DNA from: Eisenibacter elegans DSM 3317 | GTDB lineage: Bacteria > Bacteroidota > Bacteroidia > Cytophagales > Microscillaceae | NCBI RefSeq assembly: GCF_000430505.1 | Contig: NZ_AUMD01000019.1 | Coordinates: forward strand, 186,001 to 250,000 | Length of the DNA stretch: 64,000 nucleotides | Direction of reading: 5' to 3' | Shown here: in pieces, positions 17,546 through 26,473 of the stretch | How the letters are laid out: every line of letters begins with the position of its first letter | Position numbering within the stretch: the stretch's first letter is position 1 | Notes under the pieces: model-generated | What the model saw: only the letters and a program-made list of their open reading frames with translations | The model's database searches: none | What the model was told of the DNA's origin: nothing | Made by a program: the position numbers and the translations under genes

Positions 17546-17679
17546 AAATCTTTGCGTAGATTCACAAAGTAAAGGATATTCTCCCAAAAAACAATGCGCT
17601 GCCTCACTCAAAAACCGCTTTTACGAAGGGCTACGCAGCTTGCTACATACTTTCTACCCACTCATAACTATTCCCAACA

Positions 17680-18066
17680 ATGCGTAATTTTATTGCTTCC
17701 CTCCTACTACTCGTGCTTTTTGCCTGCCAATCGGGCGGGTCTCACGAATCACACGAGCACACCCACGACAGCGCCGCCCCTGCCGAAGCAGAGACTACCG
17801 CCCCTCAAGCCTACGCTACACGGGGAGAGATTGTCGAAATATCAAAAAGCACTGACAGCCAGCTTATTGTAATAATAAGCCACGAGGCCATCCCTGATTT
17901 TATGCGGGCGATGCAGATGACCTTCAAAGTCGAAAAAACAGCCCTAGAAGGCCTCGATGAAGGCGATAAATGTAGCTTTGAAATGCGCCGCCTCGCTGCC
18001 GGCGGGTATGAGGCCATCAAGTTGGTCAAGCTCCCCGACAGCACCAAGCTCGTGTTGGCAGAATAA
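17680..18066 (+). CDS. CusF-like copper-binding lipoprotein
   Basis: 128 residues. A lipoprotein signal peptide ends in the lipobox LFAC (C16), so it is lipid-anchored in the periplasm or outer membrane. A histidine-rich linker follows (HESHEHTHDS). The rest is a CusF-type OB fold: GEIVEISKSTDSQLIVIISH, then the metal-binding region AIPDFMRAMQMTFKV, where the methionines and the preceding histidine occupy the Cu(I)/Ag(I) ligand positions of the family. It is monocistronic; no efflux genes adjoin it. Binding to copper is inferred from family and ligands. Confidence 0.82.
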   Translation: MRNFIASLLLLVLFACQSGGSHESHEHTHDSAAPAEAETTAPQAYATRGEIVEISKSTDSQLIVIISHEAIPDFMRAMQMTFKVEKTALEGLDEGDKCSFEMRRLAAGGYEAIKLVKLPDSTKLVLAE

Positions 18067-18142
18067 CACTACTATTCTAGGTGGTACGCAGAGAATCAGC
18101 CCCTGTGCATCCTCGAATCAAGTAAGGACGCATTCAATAAAT

Positions 18143-18245
18143 ATACCCAATCACGATTGGTTTGGGAAATCTGCGCACTGAAAATCCTTGATAATCAAGG
18201 AAATCAAATTCTGTAAATATCCAAATCTTGTGAATCTTGGTATAA
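18143..18245 (+). repeat. Dispersed repeat R1, full-length copy
   Basis: Runs from TACCCAATCACGATTGGTTT through CCTTGATAATCAAGG to CAAATCTTGTGAATCTTGG and TATAAC. It contains two dyads, CCAATCnnGATTGG and CCTTGATAATCAAGG. Confidence 0.75.
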
Positions 18246-18475
18246 CTTGCCTATTTCCAAAGAGGGTGAAGTGGTGATGTATAAATTCCACATCCCGAAG
18301 GGTGCAATGTTTATAGTAAGTACACTAGAGCGTTGGGCGTGTGCCCCCTACAGAGTCGATGAATGAGGTGTTTTTTTGAATGCTCCCTAACTGTTGGTGT
18401 GATTATCAGGTTACTCTCCCATTATTTTAACGTGAATATTTTCGATAAGCTTAGCAAAGTACAATTTTTTGATAA

Positions 18476-18772
18476 TCATTTGTACTGACCAAAGGTGTAT
18501 GAGGCTTCTGGAAAACATACGCAATTCCCCCACTGATTGATTAAAACGTGCAACTTGAAGCCATAAAACCAGCCCGTAGAAGACTTTCCCTTTTTTGCCA
18601 AGCCGCGTAAAACAAGGTATACCATCAATTCTTTCAAAACAGTTTTCTTTAAATGATTAAAATATGCGTACTGGGCTGCGTAGGGAAACCAACGGCGCAA
18701 CGCCCCTAAGATGATTGTCTGATAATACCACTTGAAACAACGTATGCCCGAGAATGATGGTAGAAGATGCAT
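18476..18772 (-). pseudogene. IS982-family transposase remnant
   Basis: 98-codon minus-strand fragment with the IS982 catalytic-core segment VLRGLAKKGKSSTGWFYGFK, followed by LHVLINQWGNCVCF, which matches the family block RGKxSxGWFxGFKLHLxxN. The upstream part MHLLPSFSGIRCFKWYYQ corresponds to the family region PxxxSYxRF. The sequence between them is short or altered compared with an intact transposase (normally about 290 residues), and both ends are missing. It is followed on the plus strand by a short inverted repeat AGTACAA...TTGTACT around 18459-18487. Dead element. Confidence 0.65.
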
Positions 18773-18775
18773 ATG

Positions 18776-19149
18776 GCCATTATTTCGCTTTTATGCAAAC
18801 AACATTGTGCAGCTAACTATCCGAAATCAGCCTCATAACAAAAGGAGATTGCACTAAGCTTTTTACAAAATCATCACAATTTGAGAAGATTTCTACTAAC
18901 TTTGAAGTACTGAGAATTAATATAGGAATAAGTGTTTTCTTAGAATAGTGCAATTAAAAAGTAACACTTATTTGTTAATGCTCAAATTTACCCCCTTTTC
19001 TTGCTCATAGAAAGCTTGTTATCAAGTAGTTATCAAAATATTCGCATTATTTAAAGGTTTTTGCCTGTTTTGGGCCACACCCGCAACTATTGGACAGCAA
19101 ATGAGTACAAAACCAAAAAGGTTTATGGTTGAACTAAGATTCTGAACAA
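18776..19149. other. AT-rich gene-free stretch
   Basis: No coding signal, terminator or family repeat recognised between the IS982 remnant and the next gene. Confidence 0.4.
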
Positions 19150-19710
19150 ATGTACAGCACATTGATTCTCAAAGCTATAGTCATTATAGGCTGCTTGATG
19201 CTGGCCACACCCAGCCAGAGTTTAGGCCAAAATTGTTGCCAATCTTTTGACCTATACAGCGAGGTGATGAATGAAGTAATGCTTACGAAAACACAGCGCA
19301 AAGACGCACAAAAAAGGACAGGCTACCAAAATCAAATGTCCCTCTATGCTTACCAACACGCAAATGGCTATATTACCGTTGGCGACCACGACCGAGTCAA
19401 TGTCGCTGTATATGACCAAGATTGGCGCTGGATAGAAACGCACATTGGTAACTTTGAGCCCGAGATAGCGCTCAACAAACAAGCGCTACAGCAAGTCAAA
19501 ACCCAGCTCGCCCAAACCCTACAACAAGCAGGATACACATATGACACCTATGCAGGAGATGCGGCAACAGACTTAGACTACTTATACTTTTCACTTGTTC
19601 AAAATAAATCTGAAAAATGGTATGAAGTCAGGGTGTATCAGGACGATACTTATGGGACTGTAATCATTACACAAGACTTTCGCATTGTCCGATTCCAAGA
19701 GTACGAATAA
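19150..19710 (+). CDS. Exported protein of unknown function
   Basis: 186 residues. Signal peptide MYSTLILKAIVIIGCLMLAT with probable cleavage near SLGQ. The mature region opens with a CC pair (QNCCQSFDLYSEVM) and then a basic helix (KTQRKDAQKRTGYQ). Beta-rich segments follow (GYITVGDHDRVNVAVYDQDW), then a helix (ALQQVKTQLAQTLQQAGYTYD) and terminal strands (YEVRVYQDDTYGTVIITQ). No family recognised. It stands alone between gene-poor DNA and prfB. Confidence 0.65.
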   Translation: MYSTLILKAIVIIGCLMLATPSQSLGQNCCQSFDLYSEVMNEVMLTKTQRKDAQKRTGYQNQMSLYAYQHANGYITVGDHDRVNVAVYDQDWRWIETHIGNFEPEIALNKQALQQVKTQLAQTLQQAGYTYDTYAGDAATDLDYLYFSLVQNKSEKWYEVRVYQDDTYGTVIITQDFRIVRFQEYE

Positions 19711-19853
19711 CAGCCATACCACGGGATATTTTAGACTTTCGTCATTGTTGCTGACAAAGCCCCGGAGGGGCGCGCCAGTAGCAAAAACCTTTGTTTCGGT
19801 CAAAAACCCACTGCTTTTAGCCGCCTTGGCTTCAGCCTGCCTGAAAAAATCAC

Positions 19854-19861
19854 TACCTTTG
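19854..19861 (+). promoter_or_regulatory. Possible -7 box for prfB
   Basis: TACCTTTG, a consensus TANNTTTG, 83 bp before the prfB start. No good -33 box at N17-20. Confidence 0.4.
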
Positions 19862-19944
19862 TAATTGTGCCCAAACTGTACAACTGACACAAAAGGCGCA
19901 CATCATCAATTCTGTATTTACTCACCCCACTGACTATCCTGTGT

Positions 19945-21031
19945 ATGAACACCGAAGAACTAAAGGATATAAAAGCCCGTGTAACGGCTTTAAGGAGGTA
20001 TCTTTGACTACGATGCCAAGCTAACACACATCCAAGAAAAAGAGCAACAGTCTCTCGCCTCAGATTTTTGGGACAACCCCAAACAAGCCGAAGCAGTACT
20101 CAAAGAAATCAAACAACTCAAAGTTTGGACCAATGATTTCGAAGCCCTCAACACAGCCTTGGGTGATTTTGAGGTGTTGTACGAGTTTTATGAGGCCGAT
20201 GAGGTGAGCGAGCAAGAAGTAGCTGAAACCTTTGCCAAGCTCGAAAAACAGGTACAAGCGCTGGAACTGAAAAAGATGCTCAGCGACGAAGAGGACCAGC
20301 TCAGCGCCATCCTCGAAATCAACCCCGGCGCCGGAGGCACCGAAAGTAATGACTGGGCCGAAATGCTGATGCGTATGTACATCCTCTGGGGCGAAAGCCG
20401 GGGCTATACCGTGCGTGAGGTCAACTACCAACCCGGCGACGTAGCCGGATGTAAGTCGGCCACACTCGAAATAGATGGTGCGTTTGCCTACGGCTATCTC
20501 AAGTCCGAAATAGGCGTACACCGGCTGGTGCGCATCTCTCCCTTCGATTCGGGCGGGCGGCGACATACCTCTTTTGCCTCCGTATTTGCCTATCCGGTGG
20601 TAGACGACAGCATCGCCATCGACATCAACCCTGCTGACATCAGCTGGGATACCTTCCGCTCTGGTGGAGCCGGTGGGCAGAATGTCAACAAGGTCGAAAC
20701 AGCCGTACGCCTCCATCACCACCCCTCGGGCATCATTGTGGAGTGTCAGCAGGAGCGCTCTCAGCTCCAAAACAAAGAAAAAGCACTCAAGATGCTCAAA
20801 TCACGCCTGTATCAGGCCGAAATAGAGCGCCGCAATGAGGAAAAGGCCAAGGTTGAAGGTACTAAAAAACGGATTGACTTCGGCTCCCAAATCCGGAACT
20901 ATGTCCTCCACCCCTACAAGCTCATCAAAGACCTACGCACAGGTGTAGAGCGCTCCGATGTACAAACCGTACTCGATGGCGACCTCGACGAGTATATGAA
21001 GGCCTTCTTGCTCAGCCAAGAAGAGGCTTGA
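19945..21031 (+). CDS. prfB: Peptide chain release factor 2, with programmed +1 frameshift
   Basis: RF2 releases peptides at UGA and UAA codons. The gene starts at ATG 19945 and reads 20 codons to an in-frame TGA at 20005-20007. The local sequence AGGAGGTATCTTTGAC is the classic RF2 frameshift site: a Shine-Dalgarno-like AGGAGG just upstream of CTT TGA C. After a +1 slip the frame resumes at GAC (20006) and runs to 21031, giving about 361 residues. The catalytic GGQ motif is in [20 protein letters not shown], and the peptide region [13 protein letters not shown] matches RF2. The shift autoregulates RF2 level: low RF2 lets the ribosome slip. Confidence 0.95.
20005..20007 (+). promoter_or_regulatory. 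prfB: prfB recoding stop codon
   Basis: In-frame TGA read through by +1 slippage on CTT. The AGGAGG stimulator ends 6 bp before it. Confidence 0.9.
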
Positions 21032-21055
21032 TAAGCTCGCCGCCCCTTTCTCACA

Positions 21056-21091
21056 AAACCCTCCAAAAGTTGGCTACTCTTGGGGGGTTTG
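21056..21091 (+). terminator. Terminator after prfB
   Basis: Arms AAACCCTCCAA and TTGGGGGGTTT, one bulged or mismatched pair, followed by TGTC. 24 bp after the prfB stop. Confidence 0.55.
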
Positions 21092-21116
21092 TCAAATCTC
21101 CACGTTACTGGATACT

Positions 21117-21219
21117 TTTATGCCAAGATGCATAAGATTTGGGAGTTTACAGGACTTGATTTTCTTGATTCTCAAGGGCTCTCAGCACATACATTTCCCA
21201 AACCAATTTTGATTGGGCT
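21117..21219 (-). repeat. Dispersed repeat R1, minus-strand copy
   Basis: Begins TTTATGCCAAGATGCATAAG, includes TTTTCTTGATTCTCAAGGG and ends CCAATTTTGATTGGG. It is preceded by CACGTTACTGGATACTTTT, a degenerate R2-like end. Confidence 0.7.
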
Positions 21220-21263
21220 TAAAATCTCACCATTCGACGTATAGTCCAACGCTATAAAAGCCT

Positions 21264-21271
21264 TATTTTTG
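21264..21271 (+). promoter_or_regulatory. Probable -7 box before the methyltransferase-hpt genes
   Basis: TATTTTTG, an exact TANNTTTG, 90 bp upstream of the chosen start 21362. No clear -33 box. Confidence 0.4.
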
Positions 21272-21361
21272 TATCAAAAGCACTTTCTCATTGATGCGAA
21301 GCTGGAGGTTATCTGTGGTGTTGCTTCGCAATCATACTACTTGTCCAAGATTGTAAATGGC

Positions 21362-22102
21362 ATGCCCAAGAACCCCTACTTCCGTTTCAAGCAATTTACT
21401 GTTTATCAAGAGCGTGCGGCGATGAAAGTCTGTACCGATGCCTGTGTTTTGGGTGCTTATGCAGCAGTATCAGAGGCCCAGACAATCCTCGATATAGGCG
21501 CTGGCACAGGCTTGCTGTCCTTGATGTTGGCGCAACGCGCACAGCCTAACGCCCAAATCCACGCTGTCGAGCTAGAACACGATGCCTGTGCTCAGGCCTG
21601 TGATAACATCGCCCAAAGCCCTTGGGTAAGCCAGATTAGCCTTTTTCATACCAGCATTCAGGCCTTTGTGCCTCCGCCGCCCCTCACACACTATGACCTC
21701 ATCGTATCCAACCCGCCTTTTTTCAGCAAGCACCTCCCCTCCAAAGCAACACCGCGACGGATGGCGCTCCACGACGATACGCTTTCGCTCCCTGACTTGG
21801 CCGCAGCCGTTGGGCGGCTCTTGAGTCGCGAGGGGCGGTTTTATCTGCTACTCCCTCCACACCCTACCCAGTTGTTTGCCCAAGCTGCAGCCGCCTTTGG
21901 CCTACACCTACAAGCCGAACTTCAGCTCAAGCACCATCCTCAGGCCGACAAAGTTTTCCGCCATATCAGTACTTGGGGCTTTGCCCAGCCAGCCCAAACC
22001 CTCGTTCCCAGCCAGCTCTGCCTTCACCCTAGTACTGATACCCGCCTTTATACAGAGGCTTTCCGCTATCTGCTCCAACCCTACTACCTTATTTTTGGTT
22101 AA
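21362..22102 (+). CDS. tRNA1(Val) (adenine(37)-N6)-methyltransferase-like protein
   Basis: 246 residues, a class I SAM-dependent N6-adenine methyltransferase of the TrmN6/YfiC type. The opening MPKNPYFRFKQFTVYQERAAMKVCTDACVLGA is the family N-terminus (quoted in sense, residues 1-32). The SAM motif is ILDIGAGTGLLSLMLAQR, and the catalytic NPPFF sits in YDLIVSNPPFFSKHL. The start at 21362 is chosen because the family begins immediately before FRFKQF. It is 50 bp upstream of hpt and probably shares its transcript. Target tRNA inferred from family. Confidence 0.88.
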   Translation: MPKNPYFRFKQFTVYQERAAMKVCTDACVLGAYAAVSEAQTILDIGAGTGLLSLMLAQRAQPNAQIHAVELEHDACAQACDNIAQSPWVSQISLFHTSIQAFVPPPPLTHYDLIVSNPPFFSKHLPSKATPRRMALHDDTLSLPDLAAAVGRLLSREGRFYLLLPPHPTQLFAQAAAAFGLHLQAELQLKHHPQADKVFRHISTWGFAQPAQTLVPSQLCLHPSTDTRLYTEAFRYLLQPYYLIFG

Positions 22103-22152
22103 ATCAACAATTAGCCTCATCTTGTGTCTGATTTTTGAAAATCCTCTTATCA

Positions 22153-22692
22153 ATGAGCCTACAAATACACGATCTTCAATTTGAAAAATACCTCACAGAC
22201 AGCACCTTGCAAGCCCGTGTGGAGGTAATTGCCCAACAAATCAACCGTGACTATGCCGACACCACGCCGCCTATATTGCTGGGGGTGCTCAACGGATGTG
22301 TACGCTTTATGGCCGATTTACTCCGCCATATCGATATCGCCTGCGAAGTCAGCCTTATCAAAGTGGCCTCTTATGAAGGTACACAAAGTAGTGGCGAACT
22401 CACACAAATTCTAGGCTTGGTAGAAGACATCCACCACCGGCATGTCATCCTGATAGAAGACATCATTGACACAGGGCTGACAATGGAACAGCTCTTTGGC
22501 CAACTGCGGGCGCGCAAGCCGGCAAGCCTTCAAATCGCGACATTGTTCTGGAAACGCGAAAAATCGATGCACCGCCTGCAACCACAATATGTAGGTTTTG
22601 AAATCCCTGACTTGTTTGTACTAGGCTATGGGTTGGACTATAAAGGCTTGGGGCGCGAACTGAATGATATTTATGTTTTGAAAAACGAATAA
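22153..22692 (+). CDS. hpt: Hypoxanthine phosphoribosyltransferase
   Basis: 179-residue purine salvage enzyme converting hypoxanthine or guanine plus PRPP to IMP or GMP. The PRPP-binding loop is VILIEDIIDTGLTM (about residues 98-111). The flexible-loop region is LIKVASYEGTQSSGEL, the diphosphate loop is in PILLGVLNGCVRFMADLLR, and the purine contact is at YVGFEIPDLFVLGYGLDY. The start at 22153 leaves the usual MSLQIHDLQFEKYL. Next comes adk, the hpt-adk-obgE order seen in many Bacteroidota. Confidence 0.94.
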   Translation: MSLQIHDLQFEKYLTDSTLQARVEVIAQQINRDYADTTPPILLGVLNGCVRFMADLLRHIDIACEVSLIKVASYEGTQSSGELTQILGLVEDIHHRHVILIEDIIDTGLTMEQLFGQLRARKPASLQIATLFWKREKSMHRLQPQYVGFEIPDLFVLGYGLDYKGLGRELNDIYVLKNE

Positions 22693-22836
22693 GATTCTTT
22701 ACTTTGCGCTGATAATGAGTTGGCAATTCCTGCAGCTCAGACTGCTCTTGGGGAATATACCGCTTAACAAATCCCTGTTACAAGTGCCCCCAACTACATT
22801 TTGACGCTTTCATTACAAACCTAACATTTGTTTCTT

Positions 22837-23415
22837 ATGCTCAATATTATACTCTTCGGCCCCCCGGGCGCGGGCAAAGGTACCCAAAGCAAGAACCTCA
22901 TTGATACCTTTGGCCTGATACACCTCTCTACCGGCGATATCCTGAGAGGAGAAGTAAATGCTGGCACTGAGCTGGGGCTGCAAGCCAAAGACCTGATGGC
23001 CAAGGGGCTGCTTGTACCTGATGAGATGGTCATTCAGATGATTGACAACAAGCTCAAACAAAATGCTTCTGCCAATGGCTTTATCTTCGACGGTTTCCCC
23101 CGAACAGTAGCTCAAGCCGTCGCGCTCGACGACCTGCTGGCGCGCAACGGCCTGCCCGCCGCTCAACTCGTTGCCCTAGAGGTAGAGGACGAAGAGCTGG
23201 TGCAACGCTTGCTAGAGCGAGGCAAAGACTCCGGGCGTGCTGATGACCAAGACGAGCGAATGATCCGTACCCGCCTAGAGGTCTACTACAGCAGTACTGT
23301 GCCCGTAGCCGAACACTACAAGTCCTTAGGCCGCTACAAAAGCCTCAATGGTATCGGCAGTATCGCCGAAATCACCCAAAATCTGGTGAAAATCATCGAA
23401 GGACTCAAGGGCTAG
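22837..23415 (+). CDS. adk: Adenylate kinase
   Basis: 192-residue short-type adenylate kinase interconverting ATP, ADP and AMP. P-loop ILFGPPGAGKGTQSK, AMP site HLSTGDILRGEV, the family signature FIFDGFPRTVAQA, and an unzinc short LID (LERGKDSGRADDQDERMIRTRL read in two parts) with catalytic arginines. The start at ATG 22837 is preferred to the TTG three codons upstream because the family starts MLNIILFGPPG. Followed by a strong terminator. Confidence 0.95.
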   Translation: MLNIILFGPPGAGKGTQSKNLIDTFGLIHLSTGDILRGEVNAGTELGLQAKDLMAKGLLVPDEMVIQMIDNKLKQNASANGFIFDGFPRTVAQAVALDDLLARNGLPAAQLVALEVEDEELVQRLLERGKDSGRADDQDERMIRTRLEVYYSSTVPVAEHYKSLGRYKSLNGIGSIAEITQNLVKIIEGLKG

Positions 23416-23438
23416 CCACTCCTTCTCTTTCTCAAAGC

Positions 23439-23485
23439 AATAGCGCTGTTGGTGAACCAAAAAGTTGCCAGCAGCGCTATTTTCA
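23439..23485 (+). terminator. Terminator after adk
   Basis: Stem AATAGCGCTG / CAGCGCTATT (23439-23448 and 23472-23481), followed by TTC. 23 bp past the adk stop. Confidence 0.75.
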
Positions 23486-23509
23486 TTGGGAATAGCCGCC
23501 ATAATGGAC

Positions 23510-23517
23510 TAACTTTG
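23510..23517 (+). promoter_or_regulatory. Possible -7 box 373 bp upstream of obgE
   Basis: TAACTTTG with TTG at 23486-23488, spacing 21 bp. It would give a very long leader across the R3/R4 repeats, so it may serve nothing now. Confidence 0.3.
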
Positions 23518-23538
23518 CGGGCGAATTTGATTAAAAGA

Positions 23539-23565
23539 CCTTCAAGTTTTAAAACCTTTGAGGGG
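23539..23565. repeat. R3-type hairpin (imperfect)
   Basis: CCTTCAAGTTTTAAAACCTTTGAGGGG read in two arms, CCTTCAAGTTTT and AAAACCTTTGAGG; related to the perfect copy at 16255. Confidence 0.5.
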
Positions 23566-23599
23566 CTAGCGTTTTCAAGTGCAAGTCAGCTTATAGGAC

Positions 23600-23745
23600 A
23601 TCCAAACGCGAGTGCTGCGAAGCAACACCGCTTAGACATCCGAGCACGGAAGAGCGAAGGATGTGAGTGAAGCACTGAGCCAAGTAGCTCCCCACACCCA
23701 ACAAAATAGGGAGACAGCCCCAAACGTTTGGCACAGGGACTACAG
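23600..23745 (-). repeat. Repeat R4, minus-strand copy
   Basis: On the minus strand this reads TTTGGGGCTGTCTCC, then TTCACTCACATCC, then GTGCTCGGATGTCTAAGC. The plus strand at about 35690-35775 has TTTGGGGCTTGCCC, TTCACACTC and GTGCTCGGATGTCCCTAAGC. Low-level similarity, seen by eye only. Confidence 0.4.
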
Positions 23746-23889
23746 GAGATGATAGCCCGACCCGCAGGATAAACCCCAAGAAATCGAATACGCACTAGTT
23801 TTCAGAAATGGTAGCCCCAAACTTGCAGTCGCTAATCACTAAGGTGGCCAAGAACGCAAAGACGCTATCACAACCCACAACTACACAAG

Positions 23890-24891
23890 ATGTCTAATCT
23901 CAATTTTATTGACTACGTCAAAATACAATGCCGCTCTGGCAAGGGCGGCGCAGGGTCTGTTCACTTCCGCCGTGAGAAGTTTGTTGCTATGGGCGGCCCC
24001 GATGGCGGCGATGGCGGCAGAGGTGGCCATATCATCCTCAAGGGCAACCCCCAGCTATGGACACTGCTCCACCTCAAATACCAAAAACACCTCCACGCAC
24101 CCAATGGTGAGCCCGGCGGTGGCGCAGGCCGTAGTGGCGCTCAGGGCAAGGACCTGATGATAGAAGTGCCAATGGGCACTGTAGCCAAGGATGCAGAAAC
24201 GGGTGAAATCATCGCCGAAATCACCGAGCCGGGACAAGAGGTGATTCTTTTTGAAGGAGGTAAGGGTGGCCTTGGTAACCGTAACTTTAAATCAGCCACC
24301 CGCCAAGCCCCTCACTATGCCCAGCCCGGCCTACCCGGCATAGAGGCGTGGGTGATTCTAGAGCTGAAAGTATTGGCCGATGTGGGGCTGGTGGGCCTCC
24401 CCAACGCGGGCAAGTCTACCTTGCTCTCGGTAGTATCAGCCGCCAAACCCGAAATTGCCGATTATCCCTTTACGACTATCGTGCCCAACTTGGGGGTGGT
24501 AGCCTATCGCGAAGACCGTTCTTTTGTGATGGCAGATATCCCCGGTATCATCGAAGGTGCTGCTGAGGGCAAAGGACTTGGTACACGCTTCCTGCGCCAT
24601 ATCGAGCGCAATTCGGTACTGCTATTTATGGTAGCCGCCGACACCGAAAGTATATCAGACACCTATGCTGTCCTCTTGGCAGAGCTAGAGCGCTATAACC
24701 CCGAGCTACTCGACAAGGCAAGGTTGCTGGCTGTTACCAAAACTGATGTGCTCGACGAGGAGGAACTGTCTGACTTACGCAAAACCTACCCTACGGACTT
24801 GCCCGTGTTCGAAATCTCTGCGCTCACCAACCAAGGCATCACCACACTGAAAGATGCCCTGATGCAGGCCATTGAAGGACGGCAGGAATGA
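23890..24891 (+). CDS. obgE: Obg-family GTPase
   Basis: 333-residue ribosome-associated GTPase involved in 50S assembly and stress control. The N-terminal glycine-rich Obg fold has [34 protein letters not shown] and [14 protein letters not shown]. The G domain has G1 [13 protein letters not shown]2 near ADYPFTTI, G3 DIPGIIEGA and a G4 of TKTD (instead of NKxD). No OCT domain follows, as usual for Bacteroidota. It follows hpt-adk but behind a terminator and 474 bp of repeat-containing DNA. Confidence 0.95.
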   Translation: MSNLNFIDYVKIQCRSGKGGAGSVHFRREKFVAMGGPDGGDGGRGGHIILKGNPQLWTLLHLKYQKHLHAPNGEPGGGAGRSGAQGKDLMIEVPMGTVAKDAETGEIIAEITEPGQEVILFEGGKGGLGNRNFKSATRQAPHYAQPGLPGIEAWVILELKVLADVGLVGLPNAGKSTLLSVVSAAKPEIADYPFTTIVPNLGVVAYREDRSFVMADIPGIIEGAAEGKGLGTRFLRHIERNSVLLFMVAADTESISDTYAVLLAELERYNPELLDKARLLAVTKTDVLDEEELSDLRKTYPTDLPVFEISALTNQGITTLKDALMQAIEGRQE

Positions 24892-24898
24892 TGAATTC

Positions 24899-25173
24899 AC
24901 GCCACTGGACATTTTCTGATTTGGCTTTGATTCAATATACCGTTTAAGCACATAGGAACTTTCGACAGGTCCATAAAACCCGCAATGTGTGCGTTCTTTG
25001 CGCATACTTTGCGGTTAAATTATGCTGAGAGCCTGTGGTGTTGCACCCAATCAAAGTTAGTTTGGTAGCGTTAAGTGCTGAAAATCCTTGAAAATCAAAT
25101 CCAGTAAATCTCCAAATCTTGTGCATCTTGTTATAAAATGAGCACAACAACGACGAAAGTCAAAATGTCTAGT
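24899..25173. repeat. R2-ended composite element containing R1
   Basis: Left end CGCCACTGGACATTTT (about 24900-24915) and inverted right end AAAATGTCTAGTGGC (25159-25173) match R2 terminal inverted repeats. The interior, about 240 bp, differs from other R2 copies and includes an R1 copy at 25044-25138. Confidence 0.55.
25044..25138 (+). repeat. Dispersed repeat R1 inside the composite element
   Basis: Runs from CACCCAATCAAAGTTAGTTT, through GCTGAAAATCCTTGAAAATC, to CAAATCTTGTGCATCTTG and TTATAAAA. The dyads are weakened by substitutions. Confidence 0.65.
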
Positions 25174-25241
25174 GGCCTGTGATGAGTTCATACTCCCTGA
25201 CTCAGCCCTCATACCCCCTTTGACTTCGTGTCAAAACTCTT

Positions 25242-25273
25242 GCTTTTTTGAACAAAAAAAGCTAACTTTCGTG
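25242..25273 (+). promoter_or_regulatory. Possible clpS-recR promoter
   Basis: TTG followed about 20 bp later by TAACTTTC (near TANNTTTG), about 120 bp before clpS. Near-consensus only. Confidence 0.35.
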
Positions 25274-25389
25274 ATGTTACTAAAGCTTGATAAGTCTATC
25301 AACACACTGTCACGACAACCCTATTTACCCAACAAAAAACCTTTTCTTCAGTTGTTTGATATTGTTAGTTAAAAAACGATTCTATTGCT

Positions 25390-25662
25390 ATGAGCAAAAC
25401 TAAAACTTGGGAACACGCAGATGAGGACGTGGTGGTGCTCGAAGAGCACGAGCTGATTGTGTTCAATGATGATGTCAATACCTTTGACCACGTCATCCAA
25501 ACCCTGATGGAAGTATGTGACCATACCCCCGAACAAGCCGAGCAATGCACACTTATTATTCACTACAAAGGGAAGTGCTCTGTCAAACAAGGGGCTTTTG
25601 AAAAACTCAAACCTATGCGTGATGCCATCTGTGACCGAGGTATCTCGGCTGAAGTTTCCTAA
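25390..25662 (+). CDS. clpS: ATP-dependent Clp protease adaptor
   Basis: 90-residue ClpS, the adaptor that hands N-degron substrates to ClpAP or ClpCP. The recognition pocket is LIVFNDDVNTFDHVIQTL with the NDDxxTxxHV-type arrangement (here D-H-V). VCDHTPEQAEQC and HYKGKCSVKQGAFEKLKP complete the fold. Full length for a short bacterial ClpS. recR follows 25 bp later, so they are probably co-transcribed. A ClpA/ClpC gene is not in the window. Confidence 0.9.
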   Translation: MSKTKTWEHADEDVVVLEEHELIVFNDDVNTFDHVIQTLMEVCDHTPEQAEQCTLIIHYKGKCSVKQGAFEKLKPMRDAICDRGISAEVS

Positions 25663-25687
25663 TCATTGTTGCTGAATACCCGGTATA

Positions 25688-26290
25688 GTGAACTTTTCCT
25701 CCAAACTCATCGAAGAGGCCGTCCTTCAGATGTCAAGCCTACCCGGCATTGGCAAGAAGACGGCCTTGCGGCTTGTGTTGTACTTGCTCAAACAAGACCC
25801 TAGCCATACAGACGCCCTGACACAGGCGCTGCTCAAAATGCGCCGTGAGATTCAATATTGCCAAACTTGCCACAACATCTCTGATACGCCTGTTTGTAGC
25901 CTCTGTACGAGCCACTCCCGCGACCAAAGTCTCATTTGTATCGTAGAAGAGGCTCAAGATATACTGGCTATCGAAAATACGGGGCAATACAATGGGCTTT
26001 ACCACGTACTGGGGGGGGTAATCTCGCCATTGGCTGGCATCGCCCCTACTGACCTCAATATTGAAAGCTTGCTGCTGCGCCTACAAACAGGGGCTGTAGC
26101 CGAGGTGATTTTTGCTATCAGCCCTACAATGGAAGGCGATACAACGATGTTTTATTTGACAAAGAAAATTAAACCTTTGAATATAAAAATTAGCAGCATT
26201 GCTAGAGGAATTCCGATTGGCAGCGAATTAGAATATGCGGACGAAATTACGCTAGGACGCAGTATTGTTACGAGAGTGGCCTATGAATAA
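25688..26290 (+). CDS. recR: Recombination mediator protein
   Basis: 200-residue RecR of the RecFOR repair pathway, loading RecA at gaps. Helix-hairpin-helix MSSLPGIGKKTALRLVLYLL near the start. Zinc finger CQTCHNISDTPVCSLC (C58, C61, C70, C73). Toprim domain with LICIVEEAQDILAIENTG and YHVLGGVISPLAGIAP, and the C-terminal Walker-like TLGRSIVTRVAYE. The start is GTG 25688, since the family begins NFSSKLIEEAV. Confidence 0.95.
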   Translation: MNFSSKLIEEAVLQMSSLPGIGKKTALRLVLYLLKQDPSHTDALTQALLKMRREIQYCQTCHNISDTPVCSLCTSHSRDQSLICIVEEAQDILAIENTGQYNGLYHVLGGVISPLAGIAPTDLNIESLLLRLQTGAVAEVIFAISPTMEGDTTMFYLTKKIKPLNIKISSIARGIPIGSELEYADEITLGRSIVTRVAYE

Positions 26291-26473
26291 AGCAGAATAC
26301 AACAAAAATTGTGTTTTTTAAGCTTTTTTAACACTATCCAACCTCCTGACTATCAAGCAAAAAAGCTTTAACTCAAAAAAAACACCTTAGATTATTTGGT
26401 ATTTTGCGAGATTATTGATTTTTTTGCGTTGTTTTTTTTAGTATAACAAATCTATATACGAAAATACCGAGTT

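Noticed and set aside
20060-20770. Minus-strand frame of 236 codons
   Set aside because: Lies wholly opposite prfB, whose motifs are certain.
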